DNA from: a virus
IMG/VR virus record: IMGVR_UViG_3300032284_003091
Coordinates: 1 to 35,300 of that record
Direction: 5' to 3' (one strand)
DNA: 35,300 bases
Positions 16,529 to 23,379 of this stretch are shown piece after piece (position 1 is the first letter of the stretch; each line of letters starts with the position of its first letter). Under the pieces are notes generated by a model that saw only the letters and a program-made list of their open reading frames with translations, made no database searches and was not told the DNA's origin. Made by a program: the position numbers and the translations under genes.

Positions 16529-16833
16529 GGAATTCGTCAGTGGAAGATACAAGGTTAGTTCAGGTATTTTTAAGCCCTGTCCAAACTTCCCCTAATATTT
16601 TTGAAGTTAGTTCCGGAAAAAATGCACAACTAACTTGTACATGTCCAGGCTTTCAAGGAAAAACTTCTTGCAAACACACCAGGTTTGTTCAAGCTCGAAT
16701 TGATGCAAACGATGGAAATTATCCTTTAGAGATATCTAATCGTGCTACGGATGATGACGCAGAACTTGCAAGAACTTCCCCACAAGCATTTAGAGAGTTT
16801 GTTATTAAGTTTGCAAAAATAGAAGTTTATTAA
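16525..16833 (+). CDS. SWIM zinc-finger protein, 102 aa
   Basis: The ATG overlaps the previous TGA. The core FEVSSGKNAQLTCTCPGFQG then KTSCKHTRFV has the SWIM spacing CxC-x8-CxH: Cys38, Cys40, Cys49 and His51. SWIM fingers bind zinc and occur in DNA- and protein-binding contexts such as Mutator-type transposases and Shu/Sws1 recombination factors. Nothing else in the short protein suggests a catalytic domain. Its place between a helicase loader and an unknown gene in the replication operon suggests a DNA-binding or protein-bridging accessory role. Confidence 0.7.
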   Translation: MRNSSVEDTRLVQVFLSPVQTSPNIFEVSSGKNAQLTCTCPGFQGKTSCKHTRFVQARIDANDGNYPLEISNRATDDDAELARTSPQAFREFVIKFAKIEVY

Positions 16834-16834
16834 A

Positions 16835-17248
16835 ATGCGTAACGGGGATATTAGTAACGATGTTCCTAAAAGAATAATTGTTACAACAGATACTTTTGTA
16901 ATGCTTGAAACTAAAACTTCTAAAAAAAGACGACTTAGTTTTAAAAAGTACACACATAAAAATGTTTCTTTTAAAAAAGAAGTATTAAGTCGTCTTTATC
17001 TGTTTAATGATAGAACGCCTTACAACCTTGAATTAGCGTCATTTGACTTTGAAGCTGAGGAGTTGGGTAAGATAATTGATGCGTTGGACCAAGCCGGTAC
17101 TAACCCTTTTCGTTACCACACTAACTATCCTTCGATAGAAAAATTAGTAGCGGAACTACCATTTCGTCCAGAAGTTGTAGGGGTAATAGATAGACCTGAT
17201 AGGCTCCTCCGCTACGGACACTGGGGAATGGACATGACACGCTTATGA
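16835..17248 (+). CDS. Unrecognised conserved-looking phage protein, 137 aa
   Basis: It starts one base after the SWIM gene's stop, with an ATG but no clear ribosome-binding site, so it may be read by coupling. The N-terminal third is basic (TSKKRRLSFKKYTHK). The C-terminal half, NPFRYHTNYPSIEKLVAELP then FRPEVVGVIDRPDRLLRYGH, is compact and looks conserved, with a beta strand (VVGVID) followed by RPDRLLRYG. I do not recognise the family, and I see no known catalytic motif. Its place directly before the helicase, with a 4-base overlap, suggests a replication accessory. Confidence 0.65.
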   Translation: MRNGDISNDVPKRIIVTTDTFVMLETKTSKKRRLSFKKYTHKNVSFKKEVLSRLYLFNDRTPYNLELASFDFEAEELGKIIDALDQAGTNPFRYHTNYPSIEKLVAELPFRPEVVGVIDRPDRLLRYGHWGMDMTRL

Positions 17249-18483
17249 ACAATGAAAGAAAGTTACTTAGTAAAGCAATATTAGAGCGTGACTTAACCCC
17301 TTTATTTGATCACAACGTAAACAGCAATTGGTTTTTAGATGATACAGATCGCAAGATTTGGATTTTTATACGTGAACATTTCACCAAATATGGAGAATGC
17401 CCAAGCGTTGAAGTAATAACAGATAACTACCCGTCTTATGAATTAGTTCCCAGCACAGACTCCATAGATTACCTTTTAGATACTCTTGTTTCAGCTCGCC
17501 GCAAAGTTGCTACCGCAAATATTCTTCGTGAAGCCATTGATAAAATTGATAAAGAGCAGGACCATGAGGGCGCTTTAATTGCATTGCAGTCTGGAATTAT
17601 AAAGCTAGATGAAAACGGATTTAGCCAAACTAACGACGTAGATATAACAGAAGAAGCCGAGGTAGATAGACGTTGGGCACGCTACCTACAGCGTAAAGAG
17701 ATTCCAGATGGCCTATTGGGTTATCCAACAGGCTTTCCTACAATTGATCAGGTAACAAGTGGATTACAAAATGGGCAACTTATTGTTATTACAGCAACTC
17801 CTAAAACCGGTAAGTCAACTGTAGCTTTACAAATTGCTTTAAATGTTCACGAAAAGTCAGAAATTATCCCTATGTTTTACTCTTTTGAAATGAGCAACAG
17901 AGAACAAGAAGACCGTTACGATGCTATGCGTGCTCGAATTTCTCATAAACGTTTAATTACTGGACAACTTACGGATGAAGAAGCAAACAGATATAAAACA
18001 AAACTAGAAGGATTAAAAGAACGAGAGCGATTTTGGCTTGTGGATTCAGCTTCAGGCTCAACTTTATCCGGAGTAGTGGCAAAGCTTCAGTTGCATCGCC
18101 CAAGTATTCTTTTTATTGACGGTATGTATTTAATGATTGATGAGCAGACTGGTGAAGCAAATACACCACAAGCTTTAACAAATTTGACCCGTGGATTTAA
18201 ACGATTAGCTCAAAAGTTTGACATTCCTATTATTATTACAACCCAGTCATTGGATTGGAAAAAAGGTAAAGGTGGACGTTTAACCGCTAACTCAATCGGC
18301 TATTCATCTTCATTTTTTCAAGATGCGGATGTATTGTTTGGTCTAGAAAAACCCGAGGAGGACGTAGATGAAACTCGTGTACTTAGCATTCTTGCTAGCC
18401 GCAATAGTGGACCTGGTTCTACATTCCTAACATGGGAGTGGGAGACAGCAACATTCCGTGAGATGGATGGAAGTGATGCATGA
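17245..18483 (+). CDS. DnaB-type replicative helicase, 412 aa
   Basis: Residues 1-125 resemble the DnaB N-terminal domain (ERKLLSKAILERDLTPLFDH). The RecA-like core has Walker A as ATPKTGKS (184-191, beginning with Ala rather than Gly), YSFEM with the likely catalytic Glu215, and Walker B ILFID (288-292). Further core segments are DIPIIITTQSL and the C-terminal LSILASRNSGPGSTFLTWEW, where Arg is the usual arginine-finger region. TGFPTIDQVTSGLQNGQLIV is the family's typical pre-core segment. The length is shorter than E. coli DnaB (471 aa). It is the hexameric helicase of the phage replisome. Confidence 0.92.
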   Translation: MNNERKLLSKAILERDLTPLFDHNVNSNWFLDDTDRKIWIFIREHFTKYGECPSVEVITDNYPSYELVPSTDSIDYLLDTLVSARRKVATANILREAIDKIDKEQDHEGALIALQSGIIKLDENGFSQTNDVDITEEAEVDRRWARYLQRKEIPDGLLGYPTGFPTIDQVTSGLQNGQLIVITATPKTGKSTVALQIALNVHEKSEIIPMFYSFEMSNREQEDRYDAMRARISHKRLITGQLTDEEANRYKTKLEGLKERERFWLVDSASGSTLSGVVAKLQLHRPSILFIDGMYLMIDEQTGEANTPQALTNLTRGFKRLAQKFDIPIIITTQSLDWKKGKGGRLTANSIGYSSSFFQDADVLFGLEKPEEDVDETRVLSILASRNSGPGSTFLTWEWETATFREMDGSDA

Positions 18484-19409
18484 CACCCGAGGAGATGGAA
18501 GATTTTTTACATGGTCTTAGGATAGAAACTTACGGAGCACGTGGTTCTGAAGTACAAGGTCTTTGTCCAGGGCATTTAGAAAGAACTGGCAAAGAAGATC
18601 ACAACCCTTCTTGGTTTATTAACTCAGATACCGGAGCTCACATCTGTTTTAGCTGTGGCTTTCGTGGTGGACTTCAATATCTCGTCTCATATGTAAACGG
18701 CATTCCCTATGAGGAAGCCAACGAGTGGGTAAAGACAACCACTAGTGACTTGTCTGCTCGGTTAGATCGTGCGCTAGCTCCTAAGGTAAAAGTAGTTGAA
18801 GATTCAATTAACTTAACTGATGCTAATTTAGCTGCTTACACAATTCCATCTTTTGAAATACTTAAGGCACGTGGAATAACTATTGACTCGGCAGTTAAGT
18901 ACGAAATCTTGTACGACTCTAGAAAAGATTGTTGGATACTCCCTATTCGTGACGTTAAAGGAAAACTTCTTGGTTGGCAGGAAAAGGGCGTTAGGGGCCG
19001 TTATTTTATGAACTACCCAACAGGAATCAAGAAAAGCCAGTCTTTGTTTGGTTATGGTCAATACAAGGGCGGGAACATGATTGTGGTTGAGTCGCCATTA
19101 GACGTGGCTCGTATGGATTCTGTGGGCGTTTCAGGAGGTGTTGCAACCTATGGTACGTCTGTTTCTAAAGACCAGATAAACATGATTAAGGGAGCAGATC
19201 GAATTATTTTTGCTATGGACAATGATGATGCTGGCCGCACAACGTCCTCAGATTTACTTCAACGTTCCGTTGAAATGTGGTTTGAGTGCTGGTTTTTTGA
19301 CTATACCGGCATTGACTGCAAGGATGTGGGCGGTATGAGTAAGGCGGAGATACTTCAAGGTATCCAAAAAGCTAAGCATTCATTACATGGACAAGGAGCA
19401 TTAAAATGA
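18480..19409 (+). CDS. DNA primase with CHC2-type zinc finger and TOPRIM domain, 309 aa
   Basis: It overlaps the helicase stop by 4 bases. Residues 29-59 hold a CxxH...CxxC zinc site (CPGH 29-32 and CFSC 56-59), with DHNPSWFIN between them as in DnaG-type fingers. The TOPRIM domain is seen as MIVVESPLDVARM (Glu204) and IIFAMDNDDAG (Asp247 and Asp249). GWQEKGVRGRYFMNYPTG is the expected segment before the TOPRIM. The protein is short beside bacterial DnaG and lacks the helicase-binding C-terminal domain. It primes lagging-strand synthesis with the neighbouring helicase. Confidence 0.9.
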   Translation: MTPEEMEDFLHGLRIETYGARGSEVQGLCPGHLERTGKEDHNPSWFINSDTGAHICFSCGFRGGLQYLVSYVNGIPYEEANEWVKTTTSDLSARLDRALAPKVKVVEDSINLTDANLAAYTIPSFEILKARGITIDSAVKYEILYDSRKDCWILPIRDVKGKLLGWQEKGVRGRYFMNYPTGIKKSQSLFGYGQYKGGNMIVVESPLDVARMDSVGVSGGVATYGTSVSKDQINMIKGADRIIFAMDNDDAGRTTSSDLLQRSVEMWFECWFFDYTGIDCKDVGGMSKAEILQGIQKAKHSLHGQGALK

Positions 19410-19957
19410 TTATCGGATTATCTGGGTACGCACAATCAGGAAAAGACACGGTTGCAAAAATTCTTGTTGATCATTACGGTTTCAGAAGATTAGCTTTTGC
19501 TGATCCAATTCGTGAAATGCTTTACGAAATGAACCCTAAAATTACTGTTGGCTATGATATAGAAACTAATATAAAACTTATGGTTGATAAGGAAGGTTGG
19601 GAAGAAACTAAACAAAATCCCGATGTTCGTAGACTTCTTCAAAATCTTGGAGTTGCTGCCCGTAAAGTTTTGGGAGAAGAAATTTGGGTAGGCACCGCTC
19701 TTCGACAGGTTTGGGGCCCCACTGATAACGTAGTTATTTCAGATGTTAGGTTTAAAAATGAAGCCGACATGATTAAACAAATTTATGGGCTTAACCAACT
19801 ATGGCGTGTAATACGTCCCGGAACAAACGCAGTAAATGATCACATATCTGAGCATGAGTTAGATGATTATGAATTTGATTTTGATATTTACAATGAAACT
19901 AATCTGTTAGCTTTACACGAGGACATAGAAATTCTTATGGAAGGCGTACGTGTTTAA
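19406..19957 (+). CDS. Deoxynucleoside monophosphate kinase, 183 aa
   Basis: ATG overlaps the primase TGA. The P-loop is GYAQSGKD (residues 7-14), then YGFRRLAFADPIREML, the pattern of T4 gp1-like dNMP kinases (LAFAxPL/I). RRLLQNLGVAARKVLGEEIW and NVVISDVRFKNEADMI are also typical, the latter containing the D-V-R-F lid region. It phosphorylates dNMPs to dNDPs, feeding the replisome encoded around it. The NDHISEHELDDYEFDFDIYN segment fits the C-terminal region. No ribonucleotide reductase or thymidylate synthase is in the window. Confidence 0.87.
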   Translation: MIIGLSGYAQSGKDTVAKILVDHYGFRRLAFADPIREMLYEMNPKITVGYDIETNIKLMVDKEGWEETKQNPDVRRLLQNLGVAARKVLGEEIWVGTALRQVWGPTDNVVISDVRFKNEADMIKQIYGLNQLWRVIRPGTNAVNDHISEHELDDYEFDFDIYNETNLLALHEDIEILMEGVRV

Positions 19958-21539
19958 AGGAACCTTACTTCCTTATCAACCTGAGGCTGTTAATAAAATG
20001 ACATACAGACATAAGGTGTTGGTTGCCTATGATTTAGGCCTGGGAAAAACAGTTTTAACTATTGCAGCTGTAGAAGAACTTATGGACAAAGGCTCCATTA
20101 AAGAGCCCGGTTTAGTTATATGTCTTTCTAGTCTTAAATACCAGTGGAAAAATGCAATTGAAAAATTTACTGAAGGAACTTCAAAAGCTTTAGTTATTGA
20201 CGGTACTCCTAAAAAAAGAAACGAACAATACGCAGATGCCATGGATTGGCAAACAAGCAAAATTGATTACATTATTATGAACTATGAACAAGTAGTTAAC
20301 GATTGGGCATTAGTTAAAAACTTACCACGTGGGTTTATTATTTGCGATGAGGCTACAGCAATTAAATCATTTAGATCTAAACGTTCTAAAGCTGTAAAAC
20401 GTATGTCCGATGCTCCATTTAAATTTGCTCTTACCGGTACCCCAATTGAAAACGGAAAACCAGAAGAACTTTTTAGCATTATGCAATTTGTAGATGACTC
20501 AGTATTAGGAAGGTTTGATATATTTGATAAAGCATTTATTGTTCGCAACCATTGGGGTGGAGTTCAGCGTTATCGTAATTTGCCTACTTTGCATGAAAAA
20601 CTTAAAGACGCAAGTGTTAGAAAGTCACAAAAAGATCCGGATGTTGCGCCTCATTTACCAGATTCCATACATAATGACCCGATTCTCATCACGCTCGACC
20701 GACGTGGGGCAAAATTATACGAACGAATTAGAAAAGATTTATTAGAAGATTTAGCAGAAGCCACAGCTTTGTTTGGAAAAAGCTTTAATATATTTGCTCA
20801 TTACGGTCACCAAAATGACGGTTCGTACGGTGAAGAAAATGAATGGCGTGGCCGAATTATGTCTAAAGTTGGGGCATTAAAAATGCTTTGCTCTCACCCC
20901 GATTTATTAAAAACTAGTGCTAACAAGTATGTTAATAATCCGGGAGAAGGTTCTTCTTACGTTAATGCTTTATTAGAAGAAGGTGTTTTAGAAGGGGTGG
21001 ATAAGTCACCAAAATTTGAAGCATTAATTCAATATGTAAAAGATTTTTTAGATCAAGACGATGAAAACAAAGTAGTTATATTTGCTACCTATGTTGATAT
21101 GACAGATAAAATTGCAGAAGCCTTAAGAGATTATGGATCAAAAACTTATACAGGACGCCTTAACGCTAAAACAAAAGAAGAAAATAAAATTGCACTTAAC
21201 ACTGATCCCAATGTTCGTGTTTTAGTTTCTTCCGATGCGGGTGGCTACGGTGTTGATTTACCGGCAGCCAACCTTCTTGTTAACTACGATCTACCTTGGT
21301 CATCTGGTGGGGCAACTCAACGCAATGGACGGATAATGCGAGCCTCATCTAAATGGCCAAGTATTGTTATTCAAGATTTTTTAATTGATGGGTCCATAGA
21401 AGTTAGACAACATGAGATGCTTCAGCATAAAAATGCCGTAGCTAATGCTGTTATGGATGGTGAGGGAATTAACGAAGCTGGCGGCATTGACTTCACGTTA
21501 AGTAGCCTTAACCAGTTCTTATTGCAATGGTCGGTATAA
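19950..21539 (+). CDS. SNF2-type DEAD-like helicase/ATPase, 529 aa
   Basis: The GTG start at 19950 overlaps the previous gene by 8 bases. Motif I is LGLGKT (29-34), motif II is DEAT (133-136), motif III is LTGTP followed by IEN (161-168), the SNF2 hallmark, and motifs V-VI lie in VSSDAGGYGVDLPAANLLVN and QRNGRIMR. It is an ATP-driven dsDNA translocase/remodeller, not necessarily an unwinding enzyme. Its length is near the minimal SNF2 core, with no extra domains. It may clear proteins or promote fork remodelling beside the phage helicase; that last point is inference. Confidence 0.9.
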   Translation: MFKGTLLPYQPEAVNKMTYRHKVLVAYDLGLGKTVLTIAAVEELMDKGSIKEPGLVICLSSLKYQWKNAIEKFTEGTSKALVIDGTPKKRNEQYADAMDWQTSKIDYIIMNYEQVVNDWALVKNLPRGFIICDEATAIKSFRSKRSKAVKRMSDAPFKFALTGTPIENGKPEELFSIMQFVDDSVLGRFDIFDKAFIVRNHWGGVQRYRNLPTLHEKLKDASVRKSQKDPDVAPHLPDSIHNDPILITLDRRGAKLYERIRKDLLEDLAEATALFGKSFNIFAHYGHQNDGSYGEENEWRGRIMSKVGALKMLCSHPDLLKTSANKYVNNPGEGSSYVNALLEEGVLEGVDKSPKFEALIQYVKDFLDQDDENKVVIFATYVDMTDKIAEALRDYGSKTYTGRLNAKTKEENKIALNTDPNVRVLVSSDAGGYGVDLPAANLLVNYDLPWSSGGATQRNGRIMRASSKWPSIVIQDFLIDGSIEVRQHEMLQHKNAVANAVMDGEGINEAGGIDFTLSSLNQFLLQWSV

Positions 21540-21548
21540 ACTAAGGGG

Positions 21549-21710
21549 ATGCCTAATGCACCTAAAACCCCCACACGTACCATTCGTGTAGCAGACGACC
21601 TTTGGATTGCCGTGCAAAAGAAAGCGGCTCGAGAAGGCGTAACTGTGACCAGTGTCATAGTAGATGCGCTTGTTGCATATAAGGACAAATCGGACAATAC
21701 GCACTCTTAA
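21549..21710 (+). CDS. Ribbon-helix-helix protein (Arc/CopG-like), 53 aa
   Basis: This short frame lies in the gap after the helicase gene. It reads MPNAPKTPTRTIRVADDLWI, then AVQKKAAREGVTVTSVIVDA, then LVAYKDKSDNTHS. TRTIRVADDLW is the beta strand, AVQKKAAREG the first helix, and VTSVIVDALVAYKD the second helix of the Arc/CopG fold, with the Gly turn in place. It is preceded by AAGGGG, although the spacing to the ATG is short. Such dimeric proteins are usually repressors binding operators near their own promoter. A promoter-like region follows at 21715-21744, which makes a regulatory role plausible. Confidence 0.8.
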   Translation: MPNAPKTPTRTIRVADDLWIAVQKKAAREGVTVTSVIVDALVAYKDKSDNTHS

Positions 21711-21714
21711 CAAT

Positions 21715-21744
21715 TTGTCAGTCCCCCCAGCTAGGGTATAGATT
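21715..21744 (+). promoter_or_regulatory. Probable promoter for the 21772 gene cluster
   Basis: TTGTCA (21715-21720) could be a -35 box. Downstream, TATAGA (21737-21742, spacer 16) or TAGATT (21739-21744, spacer 18) could be the -10. The stretch between contains a run of six C followed by GCTAGGG. It lies in the 61-base gap between the ribbon-helix-helix gene and the next gene, whose ATG at 21772 follows AAAGGGGATACAA. It is a prime candidate for control by the protein encoded just upstream. Confidence 0.4.
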
Positions 21745-21771
21745 ACAACCACTAGTTCAAAGGGGATACAA

Positions 21772-22161
21772 ATGATAGACATCAAATCGTTAACAAACGA
21801 AGCTAAACAATTTATTGCGTTAAAAGAGCAAATTAAATTTTTAAGCGATCGACAAAAAGAAATTAAAGAGCGTTTACAAACAGCTCTACAAGAAGATGGC
21901 GAAGTAGACGGCCGTGGACATATAACATTAGAACTTGATGAAAATATCAAGATTACAAATCAACGTCGTGAATCAAGAACCCTTGACGAAAACCTTGCAG
22001 AGTCAATGCTTAAAGAAAAAGGCATCTATGACAAGTGCATTAAAATGGTTCCAACACTTCAAGAAGATTCTATTATGGCTTCTGTTTATACAGGAGAGCT
22101 AACAGAACAAGACATTGATTTATTATTTCCAGCAAAGGTAACTTACGCTTTCCTACTATGA
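21772..22161 (+). CDS. Unrecognised coiled-coil-like protein, 129 aa
   Basis: AAAGGGG lies upstream at good spacing. Residues 1-45 (AKQFIALKEQIKFLSDRQKE then IKERLQTALQEDGEVDGRGH) look like a heptad-type coiled coil leading to a beta-rich segment (HITLELDENIKITNQRRESR). The C-terminal half ends with LTEQDIDLLFPAKVTYAF. The layout is broadly like small phage proteins of the Gam/Gp157 kind, in which a helix precedes a strand pair, but I cannot support that call. No catalytic residues are apparent. Confidence 0.65.
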   Translation: MIDIKSLTNEAKQFIALKEQIKFLSDRQKEIKERLQTALQEDGEVDGRGHITLELDENIKITNQRRESRTLDENLAESMLKEKGIYDKCIKMVPTLQEDSIMASVYTGELTEQDIDLLFPAKVTYAFLL

Positions 22162-22610
22162 CAGATGACATTATTGAACAATCGTTTGCTGATTTGTACT
22201 ACCCGGGCAGCAAGCGCAAACGTCGTGAAGAAAAAATAATTGAACCAAAAAATACTTCTTGGGATTCACGCCCAAGACCAACTACATTGCCTAATGGAAA
22301 AGAAATAGATTTGTTCACCATAGGTGCACTAGCTGAAGCGCTTGGTCGCCCAGTTATTACATTAAAACTATGGATGGATGAAGGGCACTTGCCAACATCC
22401 CCCTACCGTTTACCGACTAAAACGGATAAGTTAGGTAGGGAAAGACAAGGCAGGCGCTTATATAGTCGATCTATGATCGAATCAGCAATCGAAGTATTTA
22501 CCAAGTTTGGCGTTTTGCACGTGAAGCGTATAGACTGGTCTAAGTACCAAACGGTTACTGAAAAAATAGCCGAAGCTTGGGAGAAGTCCCTAGCCGAGGA
22601 AACTGCATAA
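22158..22610 (+). CDS. MerR-like helix-turn-helix DNA-binding protein, 150 aa
   Basis: ATG overlaps the previous TGA. Residues about 55-110 form a MerR/excisionase-type winged helix: IDLFTIGALAEALGRPVITL then KLWMDEGHLPTSPYRLPTKT, followed after a Gly/Arg-rich loop by GRRLYSRSMIESAIEVFTKF. Tyr and Arg in the second half (RRLYS) fit the wing. The N-terminal part is highly charged (GSKRKRREEK). It probably acts as a regulator or DNA-binding accessory within the replication cluster. I cannot tell a regulator from an excisionase-like architectural protein on sequence alone. Confidence 0.75.
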   Translation: MTDDIIEQSFADLYYPGSKRKRREEKIIEPKNTSWDSRPRPTTLPNGKEIDLFTIGALAEALGRPVITLKLWMDEGHLPTSPYRLPTKTDKLGRERQGRRLYSRSMIESAIEVFTKFGVLHVKRIDWSKYQTVTEKIAEAWEKSLAEETA

Positions 22611-22639
22611 ATGACTCGAATATAAAAGGAGATAACGCC

Positions 22640-23311
22640 ATGGGCGTACAACAAACACCGCCGGATGCATCAGCATACGGAGTAGCAGTTGACGAAGCTT
22701 TCTCAGTGGAAGATCGTCCAGCTCAATCAACAAGCACTGTTTCAGCTGTTAAGGCTGGATGGGATGCTGCCGAAGAACTAACACCTCAGCTTAAGGAATT
22801 TCCTACTGAGTACAAGCACTCTGAGCAACTTCAGTTGATTAAGTTTCTTGATCAATCTGGACCATTTGCTAACTATCGCCAACACTTTCTAAGCAACAAG
22901 CTTGAAGGCCGACGTTCATATGTCTGCATTGGTGATAATTGCCCACTTTGTATCACACTTGATAACAAGCCTGAAACAAAGCGTGGTTTTTCTATTGTTA
23001 ACCTTTCAGCTAAACCGTTCCAACGTCAAATGCTGATTGCAACACCACGTTTGTACAAAACTTTGCATGCTGGAGAGTATTCGCCACAAGGTCCACTAAC
23101 TAAGAACTTTTGGGCGCTTAACCGCACAGGACAAAAGCAACAGACTGTGTACAACTTGATGTCAGTAAAAGCCCGTGACCTACAGGAAGACTGGGGTCTT
23201 AATGAGGCCGATGTAGAGACTGCACTTGCAGCTTTTAAGCCATTTGAATCGTCTGAAATCCGTACGGATTCATACGCAGCGTTGGTAGAAGTCGCAGAGA
23301 GCCTGCTCTAA
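22640..23311 (+). CDS. Putative gp32-like single-stranded DNA-binding protein, 223 aa
   Basis: The frame is open from about 22577, but I start at the ATG at 22640, because AAAGGAG (22625-22631) precedes it at good spacing and upstream codons overlap the preceding gene. FPTEYKHSEQLQLIKFLDQS then GPFANYRQHFL is an aromatic/basic core, followed by YVCIGDNCPLC, a C-x4-CPLC cluster that resembles the zinc site of gp32-type proteins. Position directly before the DNA polymerase supports this role. The N-terminal part is Ala/Ser-rich and the C-terminus acidic-leaning. The identification is inference from motif and context. Confidence 0.45.
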   Translation: MGVQQTPPDASAYGVAVDEAFSVEDRPAQSTSTVSAVKAGWDAAEELTPQLKEFPTEYKHSEQLQLIKFLDQSGPFANYRQHFLSNKLEGRRSYVCIGDNCPLCITLDNKPETKRGFSIVNLSAKPFQRQMLIATPRLYKTLHAGEYSPQGPLTKNFWALNRTGQKQQTVYNLMSVKARDLQEDWGLNEADVETALAAFKPFESSEIRTDSYAALVEVAESLL

Positions 23312-23322
23312 ACTATAGATGT

Positions 23323-23372
23323 CTAAAGGCGCCAGAACTATCCCCTCTGGCGTCTTTAGGCTTTAGGGGATA
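23323..23372 (+). promoter_or_regulatory. Hairpin/pseudoknot before DNA polymerase gene
   Basis: CTAAAGGCGCCAGA (23323-23336) pairs with TCTGGCGTCTTTAG (23346-23359), a 14-bp stem with one G-T wobble, closing a 9-base loop ACTATCCCC. TATCCCC in the loop (23339-23345) is a perfect reverse complement of GGGGATA (23366-23372), the Shine-Dalgarno stretch of the polymerase gene. CTTTAGG is repeated directly (23354-23360, 23361-23367). No T tract follows, so it is not a classic intrinsic terminator. See findings. Confidence 0.72.
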
Positions 23373-23379
23373 ACAATTG

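Noticed and set aside
22611-22625. Four-codon mini-frame ATG-ACT-CGA-ATA-TAA between the MerR-like gene and the ssDNA-binding-like gene
   Set aside because: It is short enough to arise by chance, has no ribosome-binding site of its own, and no attenuation structure follows it.
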